A stretch of DNA of 59,772 nt from positions 1 through 59,772 of the forward strand of contig SHMQ01000014.1 of the NCBI GenBank assembly GCA_008534395.1. The letters are read 5' to 3'. Positions 50,761 through 58,801 of this stretch are shown here, piece after piece (within the stretch, counting starts at the first letter, position 1; each line of letters opens with the position of its first letter). This DNA comes from Candidatus Acidulodesulfobacterium acidiphilum (GTDB lineage: Bacteria; SZUA-79; Acidulodesulfobacterales; Acidulodesulfobacteraceae). The notes beneath the pieces are model-generated. The model was given only the letters and a program-made list of their open reading frames with translations, had not been told where the DNA came from and searched no databases. A program made the position numbers and the translations under genes.

Positions 50761-51832
50761 AAGTTTTGATTTAATTAAGGAAAAAGTTTATAATAATATT
50801 AGGCTTACGGTTGAAGACGCCCTGTTTTTATTCGAATCTAAAGACCTGCTTTCCATAGGAGAGCTTGCAAACTATAAAAACAATAAAATTAACGGAAACA
50901 GCGTTTATTATATAGTCAATATTCATGTTAATTATACCAATATATGCATAAACAGGTGCGCATTTTGCGCATTTTACAGGACGGGGAAAGAAAGCGACGC
51001 ATATTCTATGAGTATAGACGAAATAATTGAATATATAAGAAAACATCATAAATTGAATAATTTTAAAGAAGTCCATATAGTCGGAGGTCTTCATCCATCC
51101 TTGCCTTACAAATTTTATTTAGACATGATTCGCAGAATAAAGAAAGAATTCCCTTCCCTTATGATTCAGGCGTTTACCGTCGTAGAAATAGACTATTTGT
51201 CTAAGATTTCCGGTTTATCCGTGGAAGCCGTGCTATACGATTTAAAAGAAAGAGGCTTAAACAGTCTTCCCGGAGGCGGAGCCGAAATTTTTAATCCAGC
51301 CGTAAGAAATAAACTTTGTCCAAATAAAATCAGCGGCGAGAGATGGATATATATTCATAAAGCGGCGCATAAAACGGGAATCGTTTCAAATGCTTCAATG
51401 CTTTATGGAGTAAAAGAAAGCTTCGCAGACAGGGTAAACCACTTAAACGACATTAGAAACGCACAAGACGAATCGGGAGGATTTAAATCTTTCATCCCGT
51501 TTGCATTCCAGCCGAAAAATACAGCGGTCAAAAATTCATCGCTTACTTCCGGGTACGATGACCTTAAAGTTATTGCGACCGCCCGCCTTTTTTTAGATAA
51601 TTTTAAACATATAAAAACTTTTTTCGTAAATCTCGGCATTAATCTTGCACAGGTATCTCTTTCTTTCGGCGCCGACGATTTCGACGGAACTCTTATAGAG
51701 GAAAAAATATCGCATAACGCAGGTTCTTCTCAGCCCTCCGGACTCAGCGTCAAAAATTTAAAAAAAATAATAACCGAAACGGGCAAGATACCCGTAGAAA
51801 GAGACACGGCTTATAATATAGCTTATAATTAA
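50750..51832 (+). CDS. mqnE: Aminofutalosine synthase (radical SAM)
   Basis: A radical-SAM enzyme that joins 3-enolpyruvyl-benzoate to SAM to give aminofutalosine, an early step of the futalosine menaquinone pathway. The 360 residues carry the cluster motif C66-x3-C70-x2-C73 (ICINRCAFCAFYR), HIVGGLHPSLPYKFYLD and PGGGAEIFNPAVRNKLCPNK. I chose ATG 50750 (GGAAA at suitable spacing, overlapping the ubiX stop) over ATG 50717. MqnC is similar, but the IxGG-type sequence and cluster match MqnE better. Confidence 0.86.
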   Translation: MKNKSFDLIKEKVYNNIRLTVEDALFLFESKDLLSIGELANYKNNKINGNSVYYIVNIHVNYTNICINRCAFCAFYRTGKESDAYSMSIDEIIEYIRKHHKLNNFKEVHIVGGLHPSLPYKFYLDMIRRIKKEFPSLMIQAFTVVEIDYLSKISGLSVEAVLYDLKERGLNSLPGGGAEIFNPAVRNKLCPNKISGERWIYIHKAAHKTGIVSNASMLYGVKESFADRVNHLNDIRNAQDESGGFKSFIPFAFQPKNTAVKNSSLTSGYDDLKVIATARLFLDNFKHIKTFFVNLGINLAQVSLSFGADDFDGTLIEEKISHNAGSSQPSGLSVKNLKKIITETGKIPVERDTAYNIAYN

Positions 51833-51886
51833 CGAAATAATTAATAATATTTAAATTAATTTTTTAAAAGTTTAAGGAGGCTAAAA

Positions 51887-52414
51887 ATGTTTAACTTAAA
51901 CGAATTTGTATTTTATCCTGGGTACGGAGTCTGCATCGTAGAATCTATTTCCAAAAAAACGATAGGTTCCGCCGAAATGTCTTTTTACAATATCAGGGTT
52001 TTAGAAAACAACGCTAAAATTATGATACCGGTAAAAAACGAATCCGAAGTCGGTCTTCGTCTTTTAATTAAAGAGAACGAGATACAGAAAGTTTTCGACG
52101 TTCTTGAGGAAAAATCCGAAAAAAAGCCTTTCGCAAAAAAAGAATCCTGGAACAAAAGATTTAACGGATACAATATAAAATTATGCTCCTCATGCCTTTT
52201 TGAAGTTGCCGAAGTTCTAAGGGATTTGTATACTTTAAAATGCCAAAAGGAATTGTCCTTCGCCGAAAAGAAAATGTTTGAAAAAGCAAAACATTTAATA
52301 ACAAAAGAAATTTCTACCGTTATGAACAGGTCTGAAACATACGTAGAAGAAAAAATAAAAAAAATATTTATAAAAAAGACTGAAATATCAGAAAATTTGA
52401 AATTAAATGCATAA
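51887..52414 (+). CDS. CarD/CdnL-type transcription regulator
   Basis: A 175-residue RNA-polymerase-binding regulator. Residues ~1-60 are the CarD_TRCF domain (FNLNEFVFYPGYGVCIVESI...YNIRVLENNAKIMIPV) that binds RNAP beta; the rest is helical (KPFAKKESWNKRF, then LRDLYTLKCQKELSFAEKKM), as in CarD/CdnL, and stabilises the open promoter complex. AAGGAGG precedes ATG 51887. It is followed by a PIN-TRAM gene 35 bp away, the same order as carD-yacL in many genomes. Confidence 0.9.
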   Translation: MFNLNEFVFYPGYGVCIVESISKKTIGSAEMSFYNIRVLENNAKIMIPVKNESEVGLRLLIKENEIQKVFDVLEEKSEKKPFAKKESWNKRFNGYNIKLCSSCLFEVAEVLRDLYTLKCQKELSFAEKKMFEKAKHLITKEISTVMNRSETYVEEKIKKIFIKKTEISENLKLNA

Positions 52415-52449
52415 ATTTAAACGTTTATTATATAAAATTTATAACCCAG

Positions 52450-53556
52450 ATGAAAATTTTTAATAAAAAACCTATTCTTTTTATTAGGATATCGCTTGTT
52501 CTTATCTCTGCCGTTCTTGGTTTTTTAATCGGAAAAGAATATTGGCATAACGATTTTTTATCATATGTTGGTTTATTATTCGGTTTTACTATAGGTTTTA
52601 TTGTTATATCCGTCGAAAAAAGCATGGAATCGATTTCGACCAAAAAAATACTAACCGGAGGAATCGGGCTTTTTATAGGGCTTTTTATAATCAATTATAT
52701 TACATACCAGCTTTTTAAATCTTTTTTTACCGGTTCGGATCTTGGTTATATTACTTATGCTTTCGTAAATTTCGTGGCAGGTTATCTGGGATTAATTATA
52801 GGACTTAGGGTGAGCGACGATTTTTCGGTCGGTATAAGGATGCAGGACGGAACTGCAGCCGTCGGCGGACAGAATCAGTTTCGGCAGGAAACAAACAGAA
52901 ATAATTTTTCGGACATAAAAGCGGAGGAATCGGAACAATGCCGTAATTACAAAGTTATAGATACCAGTTCTTTGATAGACGGAAGAATATTGGACGTATC
53001 CAAGACCGGTTTTATAGACGGAACTTTCGTTATTCCCTCTTTTGTTTTACACGAACTTCAGCATATAGCCGATTCCCAGGATCCGCTAAAAAGAGTTAAA
53101 GGCAGAAGGGGATTGGACATACTTAAGGAACTCAGGGAAGATAAAAATATTAATATAAAGTTTACCGACGTCGATTATCCGAATATAAAGGAAGTCGATG
53201 CAAAATTAATCGCTTTTGCAAAAGAAAATAACGGTAAGATTATTACGACGGATTTTAACCTTAATAAAGTTGCACAGGTCAGGAATATAAGGGTTTTAAA
53301 TATAAACGATTTAGTTAAGGCGCTAAGACCTATTCTTTTGCCTGGCGAAACTATGACTGTCTTGATTACAAAAGAGGGCAGGGAAAAAAATCAGGGCATA
53401 GCATATATGGACGACGGAACTATGGTAGTAGTCGAAGATGCCATGAAATTAGTCGGTTCGGAGTTGGAGGTCGTCGTTACTAGCGTGCTTCAAACTTCAA
53501 GCGGCAGAATGATATTTACTAAAATAAACAGCGAAAAAGAGAATGCAGTTGTATAA
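52450..53556 (+). CDS. Membrane PIN-TRAM protein (YacL type)
   Basis: A 368-residue protein: four transmembrane helices (~8-125), a linker, a PIN RNase domain (~175-300) with IDTSSLIDGRILDVSKTGF and KIITTDFNLNKVAQ, and a C-terminal TRAM domain (~305-365, LLPGETMTVLITKEGREKNQGIAYMDDG) that may bind RNA. YacL-type proteins are chromosomal, not toxin-antitoxin partners. The ispD ortholog, usually next in carD-yacL-ispD, lies here on the opposite strand, converging with 9 bp between. Confidence 0.88.
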   Translation: MKIFNKKPILFIRISLVLISAVLGFLIGKEYWHNDFLSYVGLLFGFTIGFIVISVEKSMESISTKKILTGGIGLFIGLFIINYITYQLFKSFFTGSDLGYITYAFVNFVAGYLGLIIGLRVSDDFSVGIRMQDGTAAVGGQNQFRQETNRNNFSDIKAEESEQCRNYKVIDTSSLIDGRILDVSKTGFIDGTFVIPSFVLHELQHIADSQDPLKRVKGRRGLDILKELREDKNINIKFTDVDYPNIKEVDAKLIAFAKENNGKIITTDFNLNKVAQVRNIRVLNINDLVKALRPILLPGETMTVLITKEGREKNQGIAYMDDGTMVVVEDAMKLVGSELEVVVTSVLQTSSGRMIFTKINSEKENAVV

Positions 53557-53565
53557 TTTCTTTTT

Positions 53566-54369
53566 TTAATTTTCCGAGTGGAATTTTTTTAAAAACAGTT
53601 CGGCTATTTCAAAGTCCAAGGCAGATGTTATTTTTATATTTAAATCCGTAGATTTTACGGGAAACACGTTCAAACCTAAGTTTTCGACTAAAGATACGTC
53701 GTCGGTGGATATAAAATTTTCTTCTGCAGCTTTATAAACGGCTTTTTTTATAATATTAAACTTAAACGTCTGCGGAGTTTTGGCGGATATAAGGCTGTCC
53801 CTCAAAAGAGTTTTAAGTTTAACCGCGTCTGCTTTGTTTTTCAACTTTTCCGCGCTTGCGCCGTTATTTTCTCCGTGAATTTCTTTTATGGTTTCCGTAA
53901 CGCCCGAACATAAGAACGCGGCTCCGTATTCTGCCGTTTTATCTAATAATAAACTTAATTCGTTCTCGGTTACGAAAGGTCTTGCGGAATCGTGGATAAA
54001 TACGGCGGTATTTTCGGCGGTATTCCCTGAATTTTCCCTGGACGCATCTGCTTTTATATAGGTATTTTCTATAAATTTTATAGCATTATATACGGATTCC
54101 TGCCGCGATTTTCCGCCGGTTACTATTTTTAATTTTTCTATTTTTTCTTTCGAAATATTGCTGCCGAAAAAAGCGTCCCAGTTAAAATTAAAAATTTGCG
54201 GCGGAGGAATAGTTATTATAATTGCATCGAAATTAATTTTGGAATTTAAAAAAATATCGAGACTGTGCAGAATAATTTCTTTATTTTTTATTTTTACAAG
54301 CTGTTTAGGAACGGAGAAACCGGTGCGCGAACCTATTCCTGCGGCAAGCAATATCGCGTATATTTTCAT
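53566..54369 (-). CDS. ispD: 2-C-methyl-D-erythritol 4-phosphate cytidylyltransferase
   Basis: It transfers CMP to MEP in isoprenoid synthesis. The 267 residues begin with ILLAAGIGSRTGFSVPKQLV, the P-loop-like signature of cytidylyltransferases, followed by VTGGKSRQESVYNAIKF and FIHDSARPFVTENE. A ~30-residue insert (near AENTAV and GENNGASAEKLKNK) makes it longer than the usual ~230. It overlaps ispF by 4 bp (ATGA), with ispF first, the reverse of the common ispDF order. Confidence 0.94.
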   Translation of the reverse strand: MKIYAILLAAGIGSRTGFSVPKQLVKIKNKEIILHSLDIFLNSKINFDAIIITIPPPQIFNFNWDAFFGSNISKEKIEKLKIVTGGKSRQESVYNAIKFIENTYIKADASRENSGNTAENTAVFIHDSARPFVTENELSLLLDKTAEYGAAFLCSGVTETIKEIHGENNGASAEKLKNKADAVKLKTLLRDSLISAKTPQTFKFNIIKKAVYKAAEENFISTDDVSLVENLGLNVFPVKSTDLNIKITSALDFEIAELFLKKFHSEN

Positions 54370-54881
54370 TTTAATTCCTTAGACAAAAGACAGACGGTGA
54401 AACATTCTATGGCTTTCTGTTTGCCGACGGAATCAAGCCCTTCTTTAGTTTTGCCTTTAATATTTATACGGGATTTGTCTACGTTTAAGGCGGAAGATAC
54501 GGAAGTTATCATCTGTTCTTTATAAGACGAAATTTTAGGGGTTTGCGTGACTATAGTAATATCCGCGTTAACTAAATTGTAGCCTTTTTCTTTAACCAAT
54601 CCGTATGCGTAATTTATTATTTCTACGCTGCTTATTCCTTTTGTTGATTTTAGATTATCCGGATATAAAACGCCGATATCCGGAAGGGATAAAGCTCCAA
54701 GCAGGGCATCGGTAAGCGAATGAAGCACGACGTCGCCGTCCGAATGAGCTTCAACTCCTATATGCCCTTCTATAGTCACTCCGCCGAGATATAATTTTTT
54801 TGCGGCATTTTCAAAAAGCGTAAATTCTAAAAACTTATGTATATCGTAACCGCTTCCTATTCTAAAACTATCATCTATCAT
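54366..54881 (-). CDS. ispF: 2-C-methyl-D-erythritol 2,4-cyclodiphosphate synthase
   Basis: It cyclises CDP-ME-2-phosphate. RIGSGYDIHKF at the N-terminus supplies the zinc-ligand Asp/His, and HIGVEAHSDGDVVLHSLTDALLGAL supplies the conserved His/Asp. I prefer ATG 54881 (172 residues, starting MIDDSFRIG) over ATG 54890, because a TATAAT (-10 with TGC) overlaps 54890 and would start the mRNA at about 54881-54882. That implies a leaderless transcript, an inference from spacing only. Confidence 0.93.
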   Translation of the reverse strand: MIDDSFRIGSGYDIHKFLEFTLFENAAKKLYLGGVTIEGHIGVEAHSDGDVVLHSLTDALLGALSLPDIGVLYPDNLKSTKGISSVEIINYAYGLVKEKGYNLVNADITIVTQTPKISSYKEQMITSVSSALNVDKSRINIKGKTKEGLDSVGKQKAIECFTVCLLSKELK

Positions 54882-54888
54882 AAAAACC

Positions 54889-54894
54889 ATTATA
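54889..54894 (-). promoter_or_regulatory. Extended -10 element overlapping the ispF start
   Basis: TATAAT on the minus strand (plus-strand ATTATA, 54889-54894) with TGC preceding it. The best -35 candidate upstream is poor. The expected start is seven bases downstream, at the second ATG of ispF. Confidence 0.45.
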
Positions 54895-54949
54895 GCACGA
54901 CATCTTATTTAACGGAATATTTTTTTGGCTTTGAGGGCGTTTGATGTGG

Positions 54950-54955
54950 TATAAT
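54950..54955 (+). promoter_or_regulatory. Possible extended -10 promoter toward the OYE gene
   Basis: TATAAT (54950-54955) preceded by TGG, 240 bp before the OYE-like gene. The region 54900-55190 holds no convincing gene; a long leader follows and ends in a GGAGGGGGG ribosome site just before ATG 55191. Confidence 0.35.
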
Positions 54956-55190
54956 ATGAGTAAGAAGAAAAGAATAATATCAATTCACATTTCACGCACA
55001 GCATAGTTATTCCTGCAAAAACGGATATATAAACGCATGACGTTTATCGTTTATACTGATAAAGAAATTTCCAAAAAACGGATTAAGTTAAAATAAAGAT
55101 AAATAAAGATAGCTACAAAATAAATAGAGATAACAGATAATAATAGATAATAATTTAAACAAATAAGATAAGGGAGGGGGGGAAATTATT

Positions 55191-56258
55191 ATGAGAATGC
55201 TTTTTGAACCGATAGAGATAGGCGGAATAAAAATTAAAAACAGAATAATGATGGCGCCAATGTGTATGTACTCGGCGGTTGACGGCGTAATAGGCGCTTT
55301 TCATACCGCTCATTTAGGGGCAAGAGCGATAGGCGGCGTCGGACTTATCATGGTTGAAGCTACCGGCGTCAGCCCTGAAGGAAGAATCAGCCCTTACGAT
55401 GCCGGAATATGGAACGAAAAGCAAGTAGGGGCCTTTAAGCCCGTCGTAGAATTTTGTAAATCTTGCGGATCGGTAATGGGAATACAACTGGCGCATGCCG
55501 GAAGAAAAGCATCGACGAACGCTCCGTGGCTTGGAGAGAACCCCTTGAAACCAGGCGAAGGCGGTTGGCAGGTTCTCGGTCCCAGCCCTATTCCTTTTGA
55601 CGAAGGCTATCCTGTTCCAAAAGAAATGGATGAAAACGATATTAAAAAAGTCGTGAAAGATTTTGCAAACGGTGCAAAAAATGCCGATAAGGCTGGATTC
55701 GACGTTATAGAAATACATGCCGCCCATGGTTATCTGATAAACGAATTTTTGTCGCCGATATCAAATAAAAGAACCGATAAATACGGCGGCAGCCTCGAAA
55801 ACAGGGCAAGACTCCTGCTGGAAATTATAAGCGCAATAAAATCTGAAGGCTGGCCGAAAAACAAGCCAATATTAGTAAGAATTTCCGCCGTTGACTGGAT
55901 AGAAGGAGGTTTTGACCTCGAATCGTCTATAGGTTTGGCAAAAATGTTAAAAGAAGCAGGAGTATCTTTAATAGACTGTTCTTCAGGCGGAACGTCTCCG
56001 AAAGCAAAAATGAATATATATTTTGGCTATCAGCTCGGCTTCGCAAAAGAGATAAGGGAAAAAGCCGGTATAGCCGTTTCGGGAGTAGGACTTATTACGA
56101 AACCGGAATTTGCCGATTTCATACTAAGTTCCGGAACTGCTGATATGGTGGCTCTCGGCAGGGAACTGCTCCGCAATCCTTATTGGCCTCTTACGGCGGC
56201 ACGCAAACTTGGCGTAGATATCGAATGGCCTAAACAATATCTAAGGGCTAAGTTTTGA
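55191..56258 (+). CDS. NADH:flavin oxidoreductase, Old Yellow Enzyme family (NamA/YqjM-like)
   Basis: An FMN-dependent TIM-barrel ene-reductase of 355 residues. MMAPMCMYSAVDGVIGAFHTAHLGARA carries C25, the YqjM-type redox-modulating Cys; EIHAAHGYLINEFLSP gives the His pair of the active site; SGGTSPKAKM and GRELLRNPYWP complete the family pattern. It reduces activated C=C bonds, probably as a detoxification or stress function; the physiological substrate is unknown. It is transcribed alone and converges with the toxin gene 6 bp away. Confidence 0.93.
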   Translation: MRMLFEPIEIGGIKIKNRIMMAPMCMYSAVDGVIGAFHTAHLGARAIGGVGLIMVEATGVSPEGRISPYDAGIWNEKQVGAFKPVVEFCKSCGSVMGIQLAHAGRKASTNAPWLGENPLKPGEGGWQVLGPSPIPFDEGYPVPKEMDENDIKKVVKDFANGAKNADKAGFDVIEIHAAHGYLINEFLSPISNKRTDKYGGSLENRARLLLEIISAIKSEGWPKNKPILVRISAVDWIEGGFDLESSIGLAKMLKEAGVSLIDCSSGGTSPKAKMNIYFGYQLGFAKEIREKAGIAVSGVGLITKPEFADFILSSGTADMVALGRELLRNPYWPLTAARKLGVDIEWPKQYLRAKF

Positions 56259-56264
56259 TTTAAA

Positions 56265-56594
56265 TTAAAAATATCGTCGCCTCTTTTTTTTATCGGTCTT
56301 TTTAGGATAAAGTCTCAGGTTTCTTTTACCGTGGATAATACCAAGTATGACGATGCGGGATTCTTCTATTTTATATATTAGGCGGTATTCTTTTATAAAA
56401 AGTTCGTGGACGGCAGAATTTGAAAATTCAGGAACTATGCGGCCTCTTTCAGGAAATTCTTTAAGAGAAAGGCTTGCATTTATGATTTCACGGACGAAAG
56501 ATTTTGAATAAAAATGAGAATCTCTGGATATATATGTTGCAATAGATTCAAGGTCATCGGCGGCCTCTAACGTCCAGATTATTTTTCGAGCCAT
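56265..56594 (-). CDS. RelE/ParE-family toxin
   Basis: A 109-residue RelE/ParE-fold toxin: IIWTLEAADDLESIATYISRDSHFYSKSFVREI, FPERGRIVPEF, and the C-terminal strand EYRLIYKIEESRIVILGIIHGKRNL. ParE members poison gyrase and RelE members cut mRNA; the family cannot be resolved here. It overlaps the antitoxin gene by 16 bp, so the two are translationally coupled. Confidence 0.85.
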   Translation of the reverse strand: MARKIIWTLEAADDLESIATYISRDSHFYSKSFVREIINASLSLKEFPERGRIVPEFSNSAVHELFIKEYRLIYKIEESRIVILGIIHGKRNLRLYPKKTDKKKRRRYF

Positions 56595-56767
56595 TTGGAC
56601 ATTTTCTCTTCAATTTCTTTTTCTTCGTAAACGCGGCCTTCTTCCTCGTCCTTCAAACCGCATTCGATTTTTTGTATTACATATAAATGATACTGTATAT
56701 CTTCTAAAGTGCAATTATCCGGTAAGCGCTTTAGAAGGTCGGCAACTTCGTTTTTGACCGTCTGCAT
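56579..56767 (-). CDS. Antitoxin of the RelE/ParE-type module
   Basis: A 62-residue, acidic, helical protein (QTVKNEVADLLKRLPDNCTLEDIQYHLYVIQKIECGLKDEEEG). The ATG at 56767 is chosen because GGAG lies 7 bases upstream; an in-frame ATG 27 bases upstream would place that ribosome site inside the coding region. It precedes the toxin, as expected. The N-terminal DNA-binding fold is not recognised, so the antitoxin role rests on context. Confidence 0.72.
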   Translation of the reverse strand: MQTVKNEVADLLKRLPDNCTLEDIQYHLYVIQKIECGLKDEEEGRVYEEKEIEEKMSKWLEK

Positions 56768-56814
56768 TTTTTTCTCCGTTAAATATTTACCCACTTATTT
56801 TTAAACTTATATTT

Positions 56815-56820
56815 ATTATA
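56815..56820 (-). promoter_or_regulatory. Extended -10 promoter of the RelE/ParE module
   Basis: TATAAT on the minus strand (plus-strand ATTATA) preceded by TGG, about 48 bases before the antitoxin ATG. No good -35. Confidence 0.4.
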
Positions 56821-56947
56821 CCATTAATAAAATTATACAGATAGATTTCTTTGTTTTTTTATACCTTACTAAAAAAACCAAGATTTTTATAAATAATCTG
56901 CAAATGCAGACAGGAGTATAAGAATAAATAAATATTATCCGCTTTTT

Positions 56948-57380
56948 TTAATAACCCTTTGGAATTTTTAGAACATTATACGAAAATATAAAAGCAAGAA
57001 AAAAACAGACAGCCGTTACGCCAAAAGCAAAAGAGAAATTACCCGTATAGCCGATAATAGCCCCTAAAACCACGGGTATCGATAAGGCTCCGATAAAACT
57101 GAAAGTATTCATAATACCGTTGGCGGTACCTGCCAACTCTAACGGAAATAATTGCAAAACGATTACATAAGGGAGGGACATTCCGCCGAAAACTAAACCC
57201 ATCGTTAAAGATACGATTATTGTCCATATAATAGAAATTTTAAATATTAATAGGCTAAAAACGGCGATTAATAGAAAACTAAGAAACTGGCTGTATCGAA
57301 AGATTGCAACATGACGATTTAAACGGTCTGCCATAAAACCGGATAGCGGCTATGAAATAATAGTGCCTGTTAGACTTTTT
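56948..57380 (-). pseudogene. Remnant of an MFS transporter (C-terminal part)
   Basis: The minus-strand frame reads SLTGTIIS, an in-frame TAG (57350-57352), then PLSGFMADRLNRH and about 125 residues of MFS C-terminal helices (GGMSLPYVIVLQLFPLELAGTANGIM). The match SLTGTIIS-PLSGFMADR spans the stop, so a CAG-to-TAG type change seems likely. The first half of a normal transporter is absent. The 128-residue open part has no independent ribosome site, so I treat the gene as dead. Confidence 0.75.
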
Positions 57381-57670
57381 TCCGTTTTTTAAATGAATTA
57401 AAATATATGCTATAATTGTATAATTGAATAATAAATAAAAACAGTTCTGGGAAAGATGCGTCTTCAAATCCTTTTTCTTTTCATTTTATGCTCATCGTTA
57501 ATATTAGCAAGGAGCAGTTTACATTAAAGCTGCTATTTTAATTTTTTAATTACAGTCAATTAGGGGATTTTGGAAGAAAAGTAGTTGATAATATTTTCGT
57601 ATGATGCGATAATAGATTTATTTATAATATAAAATGACTCTATTTTGAATCATAAATGGAGGTAATATCG
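57353..57670. other. Non-coding stretch between the MFS remnant and VapBC
   Basis: About 300 bp of AT-rich DNA. It holds a weak hairpin (AGCAG 57513-57517 with CTGCT 57530-57534, then a T-rich run) and the VapBC promoter at 57585-57613. No gene is evident beyond that. Confidence 0.4.
57585..57613 (+). promoter_or_regulatory. Sigma-70-type promoter of the VapBC-like module
   Basis: TTGATA (57585-57590), a 17-bp spacer, GATAAT (57608-57613); each is one base from consensus. The antitoxin ATG is 57 bp beyond. Confidence 0.55.
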
Positions 57671-57943
57671 ATGAAGCAACTTACTATAAGAGGAATACCT
57701 GACGAGCTTGAAAATATTATTAGAAAAGAGGCGGCAGAAAAGGGTGTTAGCCTTAACAAGGCGCTTGTTTCGCTGGCGGTAAAATCTATAGGCACTAATA
57801 AAAATAAAAGCAAAAAAGAAAAGCTATATCACGACTTAGACTGTTTTTCCGGTTTATGGTCGGAAAGCGAAGCCGAAGCGTTTAAAAAAAATCTTTCGGA
57901 TATAAGAAAGATTGATAAAGAGTTATGGACAACAGAAAAATAA
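57671..57943 (+). CDS. Antitoxin of the VapBC-type module (FitA/Arc-like)
   Basis: A 90-residue protein. Residues ~1-45 form a ribbon-helix-helix pattern (KQLTIRGIPDELENIIRKEAAEKGVSLNKALVSLAV), as in FitA/VapB antitoxins; the rest would wrap the toxin. ATG 57671 is used because GGAGG stands 8-12 bases before it, whereas the ATG at 57656 lies before the ribosome site. It overlaps the toxin by 19 bp and probably represses its own promoter. Confidence 0.85.
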   Translation: MKQLTIRGIPDELENIIRKEAAEKGVSLNKALVSLAVKSIGTNKNKSKKEKLYHDLDCFSGLWSESEAEAFKKNLSDIRKIDKELWTTEK

Positions 57944-58326
57944 TGCTTGATACTTCCGCTTACTCTTCTTTCTTGAGAGGACACGATAAGATAAAATTCG
58001 CAATACAAATTTCGGATGAGATATTTATAAATCCGATTGTGATAGGTGAATTATTATCCGGATTCGTTATGGGGAAAAACGAGGAGCGGAACAGGGAAAT
58101 TCTCAGGAAATTCTTAAAATCTTCAAGGGTAAATGTTGCCGCTATCGGCGAAGAAACCTCCGAAAGATATGCGGCTATAATAAATTACCTGCGCAAAAAC
58201 GGTACGCCGATACCATCCAACGATATATGGATAGCCGCCTCGGCTATGGAATACGGGCTTAAAGTCATTACGACCGACAAACACTATCTTAATATCCCGC
58301 TAATTATAACAGAATTTTACGATTGA
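57925..58326 (+). CDS. VapC-type PIN-domain toxin
   Basis: A 133-residue VapC PIN toxin: KIMLDTSAYSSFLRG with the N-terminal acidic residue, INPIVIGELLSGF with the Glu of the second acidic site, and PIPSNDIWIAASAMEYGLKVITTDKHY with the Asp cluster. VapC toxins are RNases that usually cut initiator tRNA or 23S rRNA. It is coupled to the upstream antitoxin and differs from the COG1569-type PIN protein at 5.8-6.2 kb. Confidence 0.9.
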   Translation: MDNRKIMLDTSAYSSFLRGHDKIKFAIQISDEIFINPIVIGELLSGFVMGKNEERNREILRKFLKSSRVNVAAIGEETSERYAAIINYLRKNGTPIPSNDIWIAASAMEYGLKVITTDKHYLNIPLIITEFYD

Positions 58327-58573
58327 TGGCCGTAAAACGCCATGCCTTTTCCCTGATTTCTTCTTTAGAAAATTTTATAGAAAATTTTTTAAAGGTATGC
58401 TAAATACCTTATGCCTTGCTCGGTTTCTTAATTCCGAACTTTTTTGCAGGAAGCTGATATATACAAAACCTATGTGAAAATCTCGCCATAAAAAAGACAA
58501 AAATGGGTAAAAAAATGATATTATTTGATTAAATATGAAAAGGGCTTGAAACAGGAGAACCTTATAAAATCAG

Positions 58574-58660
58574 TGGTGCCGAAGGGGGGAATCGAACCCC
58601 CATGGGATTGCTCCCGCCGGATTTTGAGTCCGGTGCGTCTACCAATTCCACCACTTCGGC
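58574..58660 (-). tRNA. tRNA-Leu (anticodon CAA)
   Basis: On the minus strand the 87-nt gene begins GCCGAAGTGGTGGAATTGG and ends with an encoded CCA. The acceptor stem pairs GCCGAAG with CTTCGGC. The anticodon arm reads CCGGA-CTCAAAA-TCCGG, giving anticodon CAA (UUG codon). A long variable arm (CGGGAGCAATCCCAT) and the GGTTCGATTCC T-loop are typical of tRNA-Leu. Confidence 0.97.
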
Positions 58661-58699
58661 TTATTGCGGCATACTGAAAATAATTTTGTATAGGCATTT

Positions 58700-58726
58700 A
58701 ATATGCGATGTAGCGCATATTTTTTT
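58700..58726 (+). terminator. Hairpin plus T-tract in the tRNA-Leu leader region
   Basis: AATATGCG (58700-58707) pairs with CGCATATT (58714-58721), followed by a run of T residues to 58726. On the plus strand it can terminate transcripts arriving from the VapBC side. It lies between the tRNA promoter and the tRNA gene on the minus strand, where it has no T-run. Confidence 0.5.
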
Positions 58727-58755
58727 ATTATACTAAATTATTAGGACAATAACAA
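58727..58755 (-). promoter_or_regulatory. Sigma-70-type promoter of tRNA-Leu
   Basis: On the minus strand TTGTTA (plus 58750-58755), a 17-bp spacer, and TATAAT (plus 58727-58732), about 65 bp before the tRNA. The hairpin at 58700-58726 lies just downstream of it. Confidence 0.55.
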
Positions 58756-58801
58756 ACTAAAAAACTACCCCAAAATAATATGAAAATATTTAATTTTTAA
58801 A

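Noticed and set aside
52450-53556. PIN-domain gene as a VapC toxin
   Set aside because: The protein has four membrane helices and a TRAM domain and follows carD, so it is the chromosomal YacL type.
54956-55006. 16-codon ORF after the 54950 promoter
   Set aside because: It starts right at the predicted transcript start, lacks a ribosome site and has no visible conservation.
57279-57467. Minus-strand 62-residue ORF across the MFS remnant
   Set aside because: It is a different-frame reading of the pseudogene region without membrane-protein pattern or ribosome site.
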